A stretch of 64,000 nucleotides of DNA from Marivita sp. GX14005 (GTDB lineage: Bacteria; Pseudomonadota; Alphaproteobacteria; Rhodobacterales; Rhodobacteraceae). Numbering within the stretch: position 1 is the stretch's first letter; each line of letters starts with the position of its first letter. Both the position numbers and the translations under genes were made by a program. The notes under the pieces were generated by a model. It made no database searches and was not told the origin of the DNA. It saw only the letters and a program-made list of their open reading frames with translations. Of the stretch, positions 51,069 to 59,695 are shown in pieces. Where the stretch lies: the NCBI RefSeq assembly GCF_023370775.1, contig NZ_JAMCCQ010000007.1, positions 17,227 to 81,226 on the forward strand. Direction: 5' to 3'.

Positions 51069-52469
51069 CTACATGCGAACGGGCCAGGCCGCTTTGTTTT
51101 CCGAGCCGCCTTCATTGGCGCTTTCCTGACGCGAAACGCCCGCGCAGGGCAGATCGATGAAAAAGATCGTGCCCTTGCCCGGCTCGCTGTCGTAATCGAT
51201 CGTCCCGCCCGCGGCCTCGACGATTTCGCGCGAGATGTTCATGCCGAGCCCGATCCCGCCGAAGGCGCGCTGATCGGAGGAATCAATCTGCGAGAAACGG
51301 TCGAACACTTTCTGCTTGCTGCCTTCGGGAATGCCGATGCCGTGATCGCGCACGAAGATGCGGACATGGCCGCCTCGGGCCGCGCAGCCGATCTCGATAT
51401 CGCCGCCCGCCGGTGAGAATTTCGCGGCATTCGAGAGGATGTTGCCCATCACCTGCATCATGCGGCCCGGATCGGCATGGATATGGACCGGCCCGGCCGG
51501 TACCGCCACCAGGTCGAGGCGCAGGTCGCGTTCCTGCGCGAGGCCCTGATGCGCCGCAAGGACATCCGACATGAAGGCGCCCATCTCGATCGTCTCGTTC
51601 TCGAAGCGCAGGCTGCCGGCTTCGAGCTTTTGAAGATCGAGCAGATCGTCGACCAGCCTGGTCAGCCGGTCGCTGTTCTTTCCGGCCAGCTGGAGCAATT
51701 GCTGCATCTGTTCGGAGACCGGGCCGAAGCGGCCCGAATTGACAAGATCGAGCGAGCCCTTGACCGAGGTCAGCGGCGTGCGCAGCTCGTGGCTGACAAC
51801 GGCGATGAACTGGGATTTGAGCTCGAGCGCGCGGCGCAGCTCATCGAGTTGCCGCAGGTTCTGGCGATACCGGCGCAAAAATCCCAGCGAGCAGTCGATA
51901 AGGAAATACATCACGAATGTGACGGTGAAGAATTGCAGCCACATCACCGAGGTGAGGGGCGGGCGATAGATCCACAGATCCCGAAGGGTGAGCGCGAGAA
52001 AGGCGAGGCTGTAGACGGTCAGCCGTATCGCGAGCGTGCTTGCGATCTGGTGGTTGTTCATCGCGGCATAAAGGGCCGCGGCGAAAAGGCAAAACAGCGC
52101 GGTGAACAATCCCGCGCCATCCTGCGCGGTGCCGACAAGCACGGCATAGATGCCGATCGAGAAGGCGCTCAGGACCGTGTTGGCGATATATCCCGCCTCG
52201 ATCCGCGCGGCGGCGCCGGGGGTTTCGGGATCGATCCGCGCCGCCAGACGGGCGAAACCCAGATCGATATATTCGCAGACCATGCCGACGGCGAAGAACA
52301 CAACGGCGGCTAGGGGATCGAAAAAGATCCCGGTCAACAAGGCGATGGCCGCGAAAATCCCCTGCTTCTGCCAGGTCAGCGTGACGACAGCCTCGGAATA
52401 ATCCTTGATAGTCTCGGGCAATCCATCCGGATAGGCCGATGCCGCGGCCGATGTGTTCTGCTCTGCCAT
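51069..52469 (-). CDS. Membrane-bound sensor histidine kinase
   Basis: The product has 466 residues. The N-terminal 200 form about six membrane helices (IFAAIALLTGIFFDPLAAVV; AGYIANTVLSAFSIGIYAVL). HisKA has phospho-acceptor His227 in SHELRTP, and the HATPase_c domain shows NILSNAAKFS, DHGIGIP and GGIGLGMNIS. No extracellular sensor domain is visible, so the membrane part itself may sense. No response regulator adjoins it. The His region (SHELRTPLTSVKG and following) is close to that of the kinase at 704-1897, so the receiver at 1932 is a candidate partner. Confidence 0.92.
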   Translation of the reverse strand: MAEQNTSAAASAYPDGLPETIKDYSEAVVTLTWQKQGIFAAIALLTGIFFDPLAAVVFFAVGMVCEYIDLGFARLAARIDPETPGAAARIEAGYIANTVLSAFSIGIYAVLVGTAQDGAGLFTALFCLFAAALYAAMNNHQIASTLAIRLTVYSLAFLALTLRDLWIYRPPLTSVMWLQFFTVTFVMYFLIDCSLGFLRRYRQNLRQLDELRRALELKSQFIAVVSHELRTPLTSVKGSLDLVNSGRFGPVSEQMQQLLQLAGKNSDRLTRLVDDLLDLQKLEAGSLRFENETIEMGAFMSDVLAAHQGLAQERDLRLDLVAVPAGPVHIHADPGRMMQVMGNILSNAAKFSPAGGDIEIGCAARGGHVRIFVRDHGIGIPEGSKQKVFDRFSQIDSSDQRAFGGIGLGMNISREIVEAAGGTIDYDSEPGKGTIFFIDLPCAGVSRQESANEGGSENKAAWPVRM

Positions 52470-52654
52470 GATGCCCCCGATGCCGGGTAATCACCCTTGT
52501 CCCGACCATGGTATGTTCACATATCTGCGGAATTTCCCCCGCGCGATGCAGGAAACCTCAAAGATATAAACGACCCTTACCCAGGATTTGTTTATTTCCG
52601 GATTGGGGCGAAACTGTGATGGCAAAACGGTTTTCGGATGCGCCCGCCGCCACG

Positions 52655-53560
52655 TCAGGCGTTCCAGATCACCGTGCCGCGATCGCGCATGTCATATCCG
52701 CCGGAGGCGGCGGCGCGGGCGGCGAAGGCGTCGCTGCGGCAGAAGGCCATGAGGCGTTGCAAAGGCGCATCGAACCAGGCCTTGCGATCTACGAGCAGCG
52801 CGAAGTGCTCCTCGATGAGCGGCGTGAAATCGAGCCCGTAGCCGCGCGCGGCGGCCTCCAGACCGAAGGCGATATCGGCATCGCCCCGGCGCACGGCCTC
52901 GACGGCTTCGTCCTCGGTGCGGGCCACCTCTGCCGGACCCATCGCGCCCAGATCGAGCCCTTCCCGCGCCGCCAGATCGCGGAACAGCGTTTCGGTGCCG
53001 GATTCGGGCTGTCTTTGCACGATGCGCCGCCCGCCCAGATCGGACAGGCCCGCCGGGACCTCGGTGCCGGGGCGAAAGACCAGGCCGCGCTGGCGGCGGG
53101 CGAAACCGATCAGCGCCGCGTTGCGGCCCGCAGCGGCCTCGGCGGCGGCGGTGCGGTTCCAGGTGCCGGTTTCGGGATCGCGCAGATGCAGCCCGGCGGC
53201 CACCCCTTCGCCGCGGGTGAACCGCTCCAGCCCGTCGAGCGAGCCGTCATAGAAGCTCGCCAGCCCGCAGCGCGATTGCCGCAGCGCCCAGTCCAGAAGC
53301 GGATCGTGACTGCCCAGCAGGATCGGCGGTCGGCGGTCGGGGGCGGGGGGCGTCTCCGGCGCGGCACTCCCGCCGGATTTTGAGCGCTCGATCCAGGCGC
53401 GGATCTCGGCGGCGGGAAAGAGCAGCTTGCCGGTCGCGCGCGCGCAGGGCACCGCGCCCGAGGCCGCCAGATCGTAGATCTTGCGTTCCTTCAGGCGCAG
53501 CAGCGCGGCCAGTTCCTTGACGGTGAGATATTCATGCTCGGGAAAGTCGAGGTCTGACAT
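52655..53560 (-). CDS. Excisionase-type HTH regulator fused to periplasmic-binding-protein-like ligand domain
   Basis: The 301-residue protein starts with an excisionase-like winged HTH (YLTVKELAALLRLKERKIYD; GKLLFPAAEIRAWIE). It continues with a PBP-like domain of the molybdate/tungstate type from about residue 80 (PPILLGSHDPLLDWALRQSR; LGGRRIVQRQPESGTETLF). Such one-component regulators bind an oxyanion directly and control the matching transporter. It is the last gene of the tupBCA operon after a perfect hairpin. ATG at 53560 was chosen because the HTH starts there and GGAG lies upstream. Confidence 0.85.
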   Translation of the reverse strand: MSDLDFPEHEYLTVKELAALLRLKERKIYDLAASGAVPCARATGKLLFPAAEIRAWIERSKSGGSAAPETPPAPDRRPPILLGSHDPLLDWALRQSRCGLASFYDGSLDGLERFTRGEGVAAGLHLRDPETGTWNRTAAAEAAAGRNAALIGFARRQRGLVFRPGTEVPAGLSDLGGRRIVQRQPESGTETLFRDLAAREGLDLGAMGPAEVARTEDEAVEAVRRGDADIAFGLEAAARGYGLDFTPLIEEHFALLVDRKAWFDAPLQRLMAFCRSDAFAARAAASGGYDMRDRGTVIWNA

Positions 53561-53577
53561 TGCGCTCCGTTCGGGTT

Positions 53578-53606
53578 GCCGGGGCGGCCGGACATGCCGC
53601 CCCGGC
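53578..53606 (-). terminator. Perfect hairpin between tupA and the regulator gene
   Basis: GCCGGGGCGGC and GCCGCCCCGGC form a perfect 11-bp stem around CGGACAT, starting 7 bp past the tupA stop. It probably reduces read-through into the regulator gene or stabilises tupA mRNA. Confidence 0.7.
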
Positions 53607-53613
53607 GAGACTA

Positions 53614-54432
53614 TCAATTCGAGGGCGCGTTTGGAAAGAACAACTGCTGGTCCGCAACCTCGTAGGCGGCAATCGCCTCCTGCCCGTCGTCCGAGAGCAG
53701 CCAGTCGGCGAAGATCTGCGCCGCCTCGATATTGACCGAGGGGCATTTTTCCGGGTTCACCGGGATCACGCCATACTGGTTGAACATGTCCTCGTCGCCC
53801 TCGACCTGGATGGCGTAATCCTGCTTGTTGTCGAAGCTGATCCAGGTCGCGCGGTCGGTCATCACATAGGCGCCCATGCCGATGCCGGCATTGAGCGTGG
53901 CGCCCATGCCCGAGCCGGTCTCGCGATACCAGTCGCCCGAGGCGGCGGTGGGATCGACGCCGCTATCCGACCAGAGCGCCATTTCCTTCTTGTGGGTGCC
54001 GCTGTCATCCCCGCGCGAGGCGAAAAGCGCGCCTTGCTCGGCGATCTGTCCCAGGGCGCCCTGCACATCGCTCATCCCGCCGATACCGGCCGGATCGTCC
54101 TTCGGCCCGACGATGACGAAGTCGTTATACATCAGGTCCGTCCGCTCCGTGCCGTAGCCGGAGGCGACGAATTTCTCCTCCGCCGGCTTGGCATGGACCA
54201 AGAGCACATCGCCATCGCAGTTCTCCGCGTTCCTGATCGCCTGCCCGGTGCCCACGGCCACGACATTGACCTTGATGCCGGTCTCGCCCTCGAAAATCGG
54301 CAACAGGTGATCGTAAAGCCCCGAATTGGCGGTCGAGGTGGTGGACTGGACGATGATCGATTGATCCTGCGCCCAGGCCGCCCCGGCCGTAAGCAGCGCC
54401 AGCGCGGCCGCGCCGAATGTCTTGCCAAGCAT
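53614..54432 (-). CDS. tupA: Tungstate ABC transporter substrate-binding protein
   Basis: The 272-residue product has a signal peptide (LALLTAGAAWAQ). The mature part opens IIVQSTTSTANSGLYDHLLP, the TTS-type oxyanion loop of TupA proteins, followed by GDVLLVHAKPAEE and FVIVGPKDDPAGI. A conserved SRGDDSGTHKKEMALW segment supplies the second oxyanion-binding loop. TupA proteins bind tungstate and sometimes molybdate very tightly. It follows tupC and tupB in one minus-strand operon. Confidence 0.9.
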   Translation of the reverse strand: MLGKTFGAAALALLTAGAAWAQDQSIIVQSTTSTANSGLYDHLLPIFEGETGIKVNVVAVGTGQAIRNAENCDGDVLLVHAKPAEEKFVASGYGTERTDLMYNDFVIVGPKDDPAGIGGMSDVQGALGQIAEQGALFASRGDDSGTHKKEMALWSDSGVDPTAASGDWYRETGSGMGATLNAGIGMGAYVMTDRATWISFDNKQDYAIQVEGDEDMFNQYGVIPVNPEKCPSVNIEAAQIFADWLLSDDGQEAIAAYEVADQQLFFPNAPSN

Positions 54433-54464
54433 GTGGTGTCTCCTTTGGTTGTGGATTTGATCCG

Positions 54465-55217
54465 TCAGACGACGATCCTGCCGCTGAGGTAGTCCCGCGC
54501 CGGTTCGCTTCGCGGCTCGGGAAAGAAGTCGGAGGCGGCGCTGTGCTCGGCCACGCGGCCGCCATGCAGGAAAAGCACATCATCGGCCATGCGCCGCGCC
54601 TGCCCCAGATCGTGGCTGACGAAGACGATCCGCACGCCGCGCGCCCGCGCATCGCTGACGATCCGTTCGATCGCCAGCACCGAAGCGGGATCGAGGCTCG
54701 CGGTCGGCTCGTCGAGAAAGAGCACCTCGGGATCGGTCGCCAGCGCGCGGGCCAGCGCCAGCCGCTGCGCCTCGCCGCCCGACAGAAGCCGTGCGGGCTG
54801 GTCCGCCTTGTGCGCAAGGCCGACGTGATCCAGCAGCGCGGCGCGCCTCGCGACGTCCCGACCCCGCGCCTTCAGCACGAAATCGATATTCGCCGCCACC
54901 GAGCGGCGCAGCAGCACGGGTTTCTGGAACACCAGCGCCTGCCGATGCGTGACCGCGCGCGGCGCCTGTCCGGCCCAGTCGATGCGCCCCGATGTCGGCT
55001 GCATCAGCCCGTGCAGCAGTTTCAGCAGCAGCGTCTTGCCCGACCCGTTCGGCCCCATCACCATCGTGCAGCCCTTCGGCCCGAGATCGAGCGACAGCCC
55101 GTCCAGCACCACCGTTTCGCCGAAACGCAGCACCAGGTCGCGCACGGCCAGCGGCAGGAGTTGCGGGTGCGCCGTGCCGGCCCGTCTGGCGGGCAGGGAG
55201 ATCGCCGCGTCAGACAT
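54465..55217 (-). CDS. tupC: Tungstate ABC transporter ATPase
   Basis: The 250-residue ATPase has Walker A GPNGSGKT (55-62), signature LLSGGEAQRLALARAL, Walker B VLFLDEPTASLDP and the switch FVSHDLGQ. It pairs with the TupB permease. The start overlaps the end of tupB by 8 bp, so the genes are cotranslated. The C-terminal tail is short, without a TOBE domain, which fits TupC and not ModC. Confidence 0.9.
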   Translation of the reverse strand: MSDAAISLPARRAGTAHPQLLPLAVRDLVLRFGETVVLDGLSLDLGPKGCTMVMGPNGSGKTLLLKLLHGLMQPTSGRIDWAGQAPRAVTHRQALVFQKPVLLRRSVAANIDFVLKARGRDVARRAALLDHVGLAHKADQPARLLSGGEAQRLALARALATDPEVLFLDEPTASLDPASVLAIERIVSDARARGVRIVFVSHDLGQARRMADDVLFLHGGRVAEHSAASDFFPEPRSEPARDYLSGRIVV

Positions 55218-55935
55218 AGGCCTGCCGCGCCGCGGTCATGCGCACCGATTGCACGGCGGCGTTCACGCCGAGCGCGATGACCAGCAGGATCAGCCCGAGC
55301 GCCAGCGCCAGCGCCAGATCGCCCTTCGAGGTCTCCAGCGCGATGGCCGTGGTCATCACCCGCGTGAGATGATCGATATTGCCGCCCACGATGATCACCG
55401 CGCCGACCTCGGCCACCGCGCGGCCGAACCCAGCCAGCCCCACCGTCAGCAGCGAATAGCGCGCGTCCCACAAAAGCGCCTGCACCGTCTGCAGCCGCGT
55501 CAGGCAAAGCGAGCGGAACTGCTCGGCATATTCGGCATGCAGGTCTTCGAGCACCTGCCGCGACAGCGCCGCCACGATGGGCGCGATGAGGATCGTCTGC
55601 GCGATGATCATCGCCGTGGGGGTGTAAAGCAGGCCAAGAAAGCCCAGGGGGCCGGAGCGCGACAGATACAGGTAGACCAGAAGCCCCACCACCACCGGCG
55701 GCAGGCCCATCAGCGCGTTCATCACGATCAGCACCGCATCGCGGCCCCAGAACCGCCCGATCGCCACCAGCGCGCCCAGCGGCAGGCCGATCAGGCAGGC
55801 GAGCGCCGTCGCCGTCAGGCTGACGCGCAGGGACAGGGCGACGATCTCGATGAGATCGGCATCGCCGGACAGCACCAATGCGATGGCCAGTCCGAAAGCC
55901 TCTCCGATGCTTTGCAAAATTTCCACCCTGCGCAA
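55210..55935 (-). CDS. tupB: Tungstate ABC transporter permease
   Basis: The 241-residue protein has five or six membrane helices. The family core is GLPPVVVGLLVYLYLSRSGP, MIIAQTILIAPIVAALSRQV and the EAA-type loop SLLTVGLAGFGRAVAEVGAV. It is the first gene of tupBCA-regulator. The 152 bp to the divergent TrmO-like gene should hold both promoters and the regulator's operator, though I could not point to a convincing palindrome. Confidence 0.9.
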   Translation of the reverse strand: MRRVEILQSIGEAFGLAIALVLSGDADLIEIVALSLRVSLTATALACLIGLPLGALVAIGRFWGRDAVLIVMNALMGLPPVVVGLLVYLYLSRSGPLGFLGLLYTPTAMIIAQTILIAPIVAALSRQVLEDLHAEYAEQFRSLCLTRLQTVQALLWDARYSLLTVGLAGFGRAVAEVGAVIIVGGNIDHLTRVMTTAIALETSKGDLALALALGLILLVIALGVNAAVQSVRMTAARQAYV

Positions 55936-56087
55936 GAATTACGGACCCGCAAGCAGCTATGCAGTTTGAGCGATAAAGTTCAAGTCTGGCATTGCAGCGG
56001 CATAGGTGCCAAACTCGGGTCGAACCGCCTCGGGGATGACTGCATAATTTCCCAAAACCCGGGACCGACAACAAAGGCAAGCCGCGT

Positions 56088-56582
56088 ATGACCGACGATT
56101 TGCGCCCCAACGAACAGGCAATCGATGCCGGCCCCGCGTCGGACGCGGCCCTGCGTTTCATCGGCACGATTCATACCCCCTGGACGCGCCGCGAGGATTG
56201 CCCGCGGCAGGGGCGCATGGATGGGCCAGAGTGCCGGATCGTGATCGCTCCGGCCTGGCGCGCCGCTCTGGACGGGCTGGAGGAATATGACTGCATTGAG
56301 GTGCTTTACTGGCTGGACCGGAGCCGCCGCGACCTGGTGCGCCAAAGCCCCAGAAGCGACGGGAAAACCGTCGGCACCTTCGCGCTGCGCTCGCCGGTGC
56401 GGCCCAACCCGATCGGCACGTCCATGGTCCGGCTGCTGCGCATCGAGGAGGGCACGCTGCATGTGCGCGGGCTCGATTGCCTCGACGGCACGCCGCTGAT
56501 CGACATCAAGCCCGACCGCTGCGATTTCACCCCCAAGGCGCCGCCCAAGCCGGGTGACGGCCAGACGCAAACGGAGGACTGA
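56088..56582 (+). CDS. TrmO/TsaA-like methyltransferase-fold protein
   Basis: The 164-residue product shows the TsaA/TrmO fold: RFIGTIHTPWTRREDCPRQG, EEYDCIEVLYWLDRSRRDLV, TFALRSPVRPNPIGTSMVRL and CLDGTPLIDIKP. TrmO methylates the threonylcarbamoyl group of A37 in tRNA using SAM. This protein is shorter than E. coli TrmO and lacks its C-terminal domain. It is the first gene of an apparent metal-transport operon, one base before the binding-protein gene. A metal-linked role of this subfamily is therefore possible. Confidence 0.82.
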   Translation: MTDDLRPNEQAIDAGPASDAALRFIGTIHTPWTRREDCPRQGRMDGPECRIVIAPAWRAALDGLEEYDCIEVLYWLDRSRRDLVRQSPRSDGKTVGTFALRSPVRPNPIGTSMVRLLRIEEGTLHVRGLDCLDGTPLIDIKPDRCDFTPKAPPKPGDGQTQTED

Positions 56583-56583
56583 C

Positions 56584-57621
56584 ATGCGCCATCTGCTTTT
56601 GATCCTTGCGCTGCTGGCGCTTCCGAACCTGCCCGCAGAGGCGCGCACGGTCACCGACAGCGCCGGGCGCGAGGTGGAGATCCCGGACGAGGTGACCACG
56701 GTGTTTGCCGCCGGCCCTCCGGCAGCGGTGCTGGTCTATGTGATGAAGCCCGAAACGCTGGCCGGCTGGCCGCGCGCGCTGCGCCCCGAGGAGCGGGATT
56801 ATATCGCCGAAAGCTATCGCGACATTCCCGAGACGGGCCGGCTCACCGGGCGCGGCGGCGAGGCCAATCTCGAACGGGTGCTTGAGATCCAGCCCGATCT
56901 GATTATCGATTTCGGATCGGTGCGGGACACCTATATCGATCTGGCCAACCGCGTTCAGGAACAGACCGGCATCCCCTATCTGCTGATCGACGGGCGCTTC
57001 GAGAACACGCCCGAGGCGCTGCGCATCACCGGCGCGGCGCTTGGCGTGCCGGAGCGCGGCGCGGCGCTGGCGCGGGACGTGGAGGCGCGCTTTGCCCGGA
57101 TCGATGCGATGCTGGCGGAGATCCCCGAAGCGGAGCGCCCCCGCGTCTATCTGGCGCGCGGGCCGGACGGGCTGGAGACCGGCATGAAAGGCTCGATCAA
57201 TACCGAGATCATCGAACGCGCCGGCGGGCGCAACGTGGCCGATGACGGCGGCGCCACGCGCGGGCTCGTGCAGACCTCGGTGGAGCAGGTGATCGTGGCC
57301 GATCCCGGCACCATCGTGACGTGGGATCCGAATTTCTACGGCAAGGTCTTCGGCGATCCGCTCTGGCAGGGCGTGACGGCGGTGCGCGAGGGGCGGGTTT
57401 ACCTCTCGCCCATGGCGCCTTTCGGCTGGATCGACCGCCCGCCCTCGCTCAACCGGATGATGGGGCTCGCCTGGATGGCGGGGCTGCTTTACCCGGACCT
57501 CTGGGAGGGCGATCTGCGCGCGGACACGCGCGAATTCTACAAGCTCTACTACCATGTCGATCTGTCGGACGCCGAACTGGAAAGGCTGCTTGAATGGGCC
57601 GAGGGACGACCGCCGATGTGA
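56584..57621 (+). CDS. FecCD-type ABC transporter substrate-binding protein (molybdate/iron class)
   Basis: The 345-residue product starts with a signal peptide (LLLILALLALPNLPAEA). A class III binding-protein fold follows: RTVTDSAGREVEIPDEVTTV, NLERVLEIQPDLIIDFGSV, ERAGGRNVADDGGATRGLVQ and QGVTAVREGRVYLSPMAPFG. Such proteins bind siderophores, cobalamin, haem or, in the MolBCA class, molybdate and tungstate. Nearby molbindin, MOT1-like and Tup genes favour a metal oxyanion. GGAGG lies 6 bases before the ATG. Confidence 0.82.
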   Translation: MRHLLLILALLALPNLPAEARTVTDSAGREVEIPDEVTTVFAAGPPAAVLVYVMKPETLAGWPRALRPEERDYIAESYRDIPETGRLTGRGGEANLERVLEIQPDLIIDFGSVRDTYIDLANRVQEQTGIPYLLIDGRFENTPEALRITGAALGVPERGAALARDVEARFARIDAMLAEIPEAERPRVYLARGPDGLETGMKGSINTEIIERAGGRNVADDGGATRGLVQTSVEQVIVADPGTIVTWDPNFYGKVFGDPLWQGVTAVREGRVYLSPMAPFGWIDRPPSLNRMMGLAWMAGLLYPDLWEGDLRADTREFYKLYYHVDLSDAELERLLEWAEGRPPM

Positions 57622-58616
57622 GCCTGCGCCGCCCGGCTTTCGGCTGGGCCGGGGCGCTGGCGCTGTGCCTTGCCGCGCTGTCCTTCGGGGCGGTGATGAT
57701 CGGCCCCTACGCGCTGACCCCCGAGCAGACCCTCGCGGTGCTTGTCGGCGGCGGCGATGCGCAGGCGCGCATCGTGGTCTGGAACATCCGCCTGCCGCGC
57801 GTGGCCGCCGCGCTGCTGGTCGGCGCGGCGCTGGCGGCGGCGGGGGCGAGCTACCAGGCGCTTTTCCGCAACCCGCTGGTCTCGCCGGATATCCTGGGCG
57901 TGTCGGCGGGGGCGGGGCTTGGCGCGGTGGCGGGGATCTTCCTGTCGCTGCCGGTGGCGGCGATCCAGGGCGCGGCCTTTGCCGGCGGCATGGCGGCGGT
58001 CGCGGTCGTCACGCTGGTGGCGCGGCTGGTGCGAGGCACCGACCGGACGCTGTCGCTGGTGCTGATCGGCGTGGTGATCGGCGCGCTGGCGGGGGCGGCG
58101 ACATCGCTGCTCAAGGTCATGGCCGACCCCTATGACCAATTGCCCGCGATCACCTTCTGGCTGCTCGGCTCGCTGGCCGCGATCACCACCGAAGACATCC
58201 TGCCCGCCCTGCCGATGGTTCTGGTCGGACTGGTGCCGCTGGCGCTCCTGCGCTGGCGGATCAACGTGCTGAGCCTCGGCGACGAGGAGGCCCGCGCGCT
58301 CGGCATCGAGGCGGGGCGCACGCGGTTCCTGGTGATCGCGGCGGCCACGCTGATCACCGCCAGCGTCACCGCGCTGGCCGGCGTCGTCGGCTGGGTCGGG
58401 CTCGTCATCCCGCATATCGCCCGGATGCTGGTGGGGCCGGGGTTCGGGCGGCTTTTGCCGGTCTCGGCGCTGATCGGGGCGGGCTATCTGCTGATCGTGG
58501 ACACGCTGGCGCGCACCATCAGCCCGGTGGAAGTGCCGCTGGGCATCCTGACGGCGGTGATCGGCGCGCCCTTCTTCGTCTGGCTGCTGGCGCGCGGCCG
58601 GCGCGGCTGGTCGTGA
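57594..58616 (+). CDS. FecCD-family ABC transporter permease
   Basis: This 340-residue protein has about ten membrane helices. It carries the BtuC/FecCD features RIVVWNIRLPRVAAALLVGA, ALFRNPLVSPDILGVSAGAG, WLLGSLAAITTEDILPALP and GWVGLVIPHIARMLVGPGFG. It works with the binding protein before it and the ATPase after it. It overlaps both genes (28 bp upstream if the ATG is used; a GTG at 57618 would remove most of that overlap). The C-terminal GAPFFVWLLARGR is intact. Confidence 0.9.
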   Translation: MGRGTTADVSLRRPAFGWAGALALCLAALSFGAVMIGPYALTPEQTLAVLVGGGDAQARIVVWNIRLPRVAAALLVGAALAAAGASYQALFRNPLVSPDILGVSAGAGLGAVAGIFLSLPVAAIQGAAFAGGMAAVAVVTLVARLVRGTDRTLSLVLIGVVIGALAGAATSLLKVMADPYDQLPAITFWLLGSLAAITTEDILPALPMVLVGLVPLALLRWRINVLSLGDEEARALGIEAGRTRFLVIAAATLITASVTALAGVVGWVGLVIPHIARMLVGPGFGRLLPVSALIGAGYLLIVDTLARTISPVEVPLGILTAVIGAPFFVWLLARGRRGWS

Positions 58617-59449
58617 TGCTGGAGGTGCGGGATCTGGCGATCGGCTATGGCGCCATGCGCATCGGCGCAGGGCTGGGTCTGCGCGTCGCGCGCGGCGAGA
58701 TCCTGTGCCTGCTGGGGCCCAATGGTTGCGGCAAGACCACGCTTTTCCGCACCCTTCTGGGCCTGCTGCCCGCGCTTGCGGGAGAGGTGCGGCTGGAGGG
58801 CCGGCCCCTCGCCGCGCAGGGACGGGCCGAGATCGCGCGGGCCATCGCCTATGTGCCGCAGGCCCATGCGCCGCCCTTTCCCTTCGAGGCGCTGGAGGTG
58901 GTGCTGATGGGCCGCACCGCGCGGCTGGGCACGTTCGCACAGCCGGGGCAGCGCGACCGCGCCATCGCGCGCGCGGCGATGGACCGGCTCGGCATCGGCG
59001 ATCTGGCGGCGCGGGATTACTCGCGCCTGTCGGGCGGGCAGCGCCAGCTTGTGCTGATCGCCCGGGCGCTGGCGCAGGAGGCCGCGCTCATCGTCATGGA
59101 CGAGCCGACCGCCAGCCTCGATTTCGGCAACCAGGCGCAGGTGCTGGCGCAGATCCGGATGCTGGCGCGCGATGCGGCCTCGGGAAGCTGCGGGGTGATC
59201 CTGTCGACCCATGATCCCGACCAGGCCTTCGCGCTGGAGGCGCGGGTGCTGCTGATGGCGCATGGCGGCTGCCGCGCGCAGGGCATGGCCGATGAGGTGC
59301 TGACCGATGCCGCGCTCAGCGCGGTCTACGGGCTGCCGGTCTCGGTCGAGCGCACGTCATCGGGGCGCAGGGTCTGCCTGCCGTCGCTGGCCGCGCCCGC
59401 CGCTCAATCCGCGCCGACGATGACGTCGGACGCCTTGACGATCGCATAG
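58616..59449 (+). CDS. FecCD-associated ABC transporter ATPase
   Basis: The 277-residue ATPase has Walker A GPNGCGKTT, the Q-loop IAYVPQAHAPPFPFEALEVV, signature LSGGQRQLVLIARAL, Walker B LIVMDEPTASLDFGN and the switch LSTHDPDQ. The start ATG overlaps the stop of the permease gene. Its last 46 bp overlap the 3' end of the convergent molbindin gene, so the two transcripts are complementary there. Confidence 0.9.
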   Translation: MLEVRDLAIGYGAMRIGAGLGLRVARGEILCLLGPNGCGKTTLFRTLLGLLPALAGEVRLEGRPLAAQGRAEIARAIAYVPQAHAPPFPFEALEVVLMGRTARLGTFAQPGQRDRAIARAAMDRLGIGDLAARDYSRLSGGQRQLVLIARALAQEAALIVMDEPTASLDFGNQAQVLAQIRMLARDAASGSCGVILSTHDPDQAFALEARVLLMAHGGCRAQGMADEVLTDAALSAVYGLPVSVERTSSGRRVCLPSLAAPAAQSAPTMTSDALTIA

Positions 59450-59613
59450 GCCGTCTTGCCGACCTCCAGCCCCAGTTCCTCGACCGAAGCATTGGTGATC
59501 ATCGCCGTGACCATCGTGGCGCCGCCCAGATCGATCTGCACGGTGGAATTCACCGCGCCCTTGTCGATCCCGGTCACCGTTCCGGTCAGTTTGTTGCGTG
59601 CGCTCAGTTTCAT
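59404..59613 (-). CDS. Molbindin (single TOBE-domain molybdate-binding protein)
   Basis: The 69-residue protein is a single mop/TOBE domain: KLSARNKLTGTVTGIDKGAV, then VQIDLGGATMVTAMITNASV and LEVGKTAYAIVKASDVIVG. Molbindins assemble as hexamers that store or buffer molybdate and tungstate in the cytoplasm. The ATG has AGAGAGG upstream; the frame continuing to 59793 runs through the divergent gene and was rejected. Its presence gives the strongest sign that the surrounding transporters handle group 6 oxyanions. Confidence 0.9.
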   Translation of the reverse strand: MKLSARNKLTGTVTGIDKGAVNSTVQIDLGGATMVTAMITNASVEELGLEVGKTAYAIVKASDVIVGAD

Positions 59614-59695
59614 CGCGGCCTCTCTCTTGCTGGTTTTGCCTGCGTCATAGGGTATGAAGGATGAAACAGAGTTCAACCTGGCGCGGGAAGGCGCG

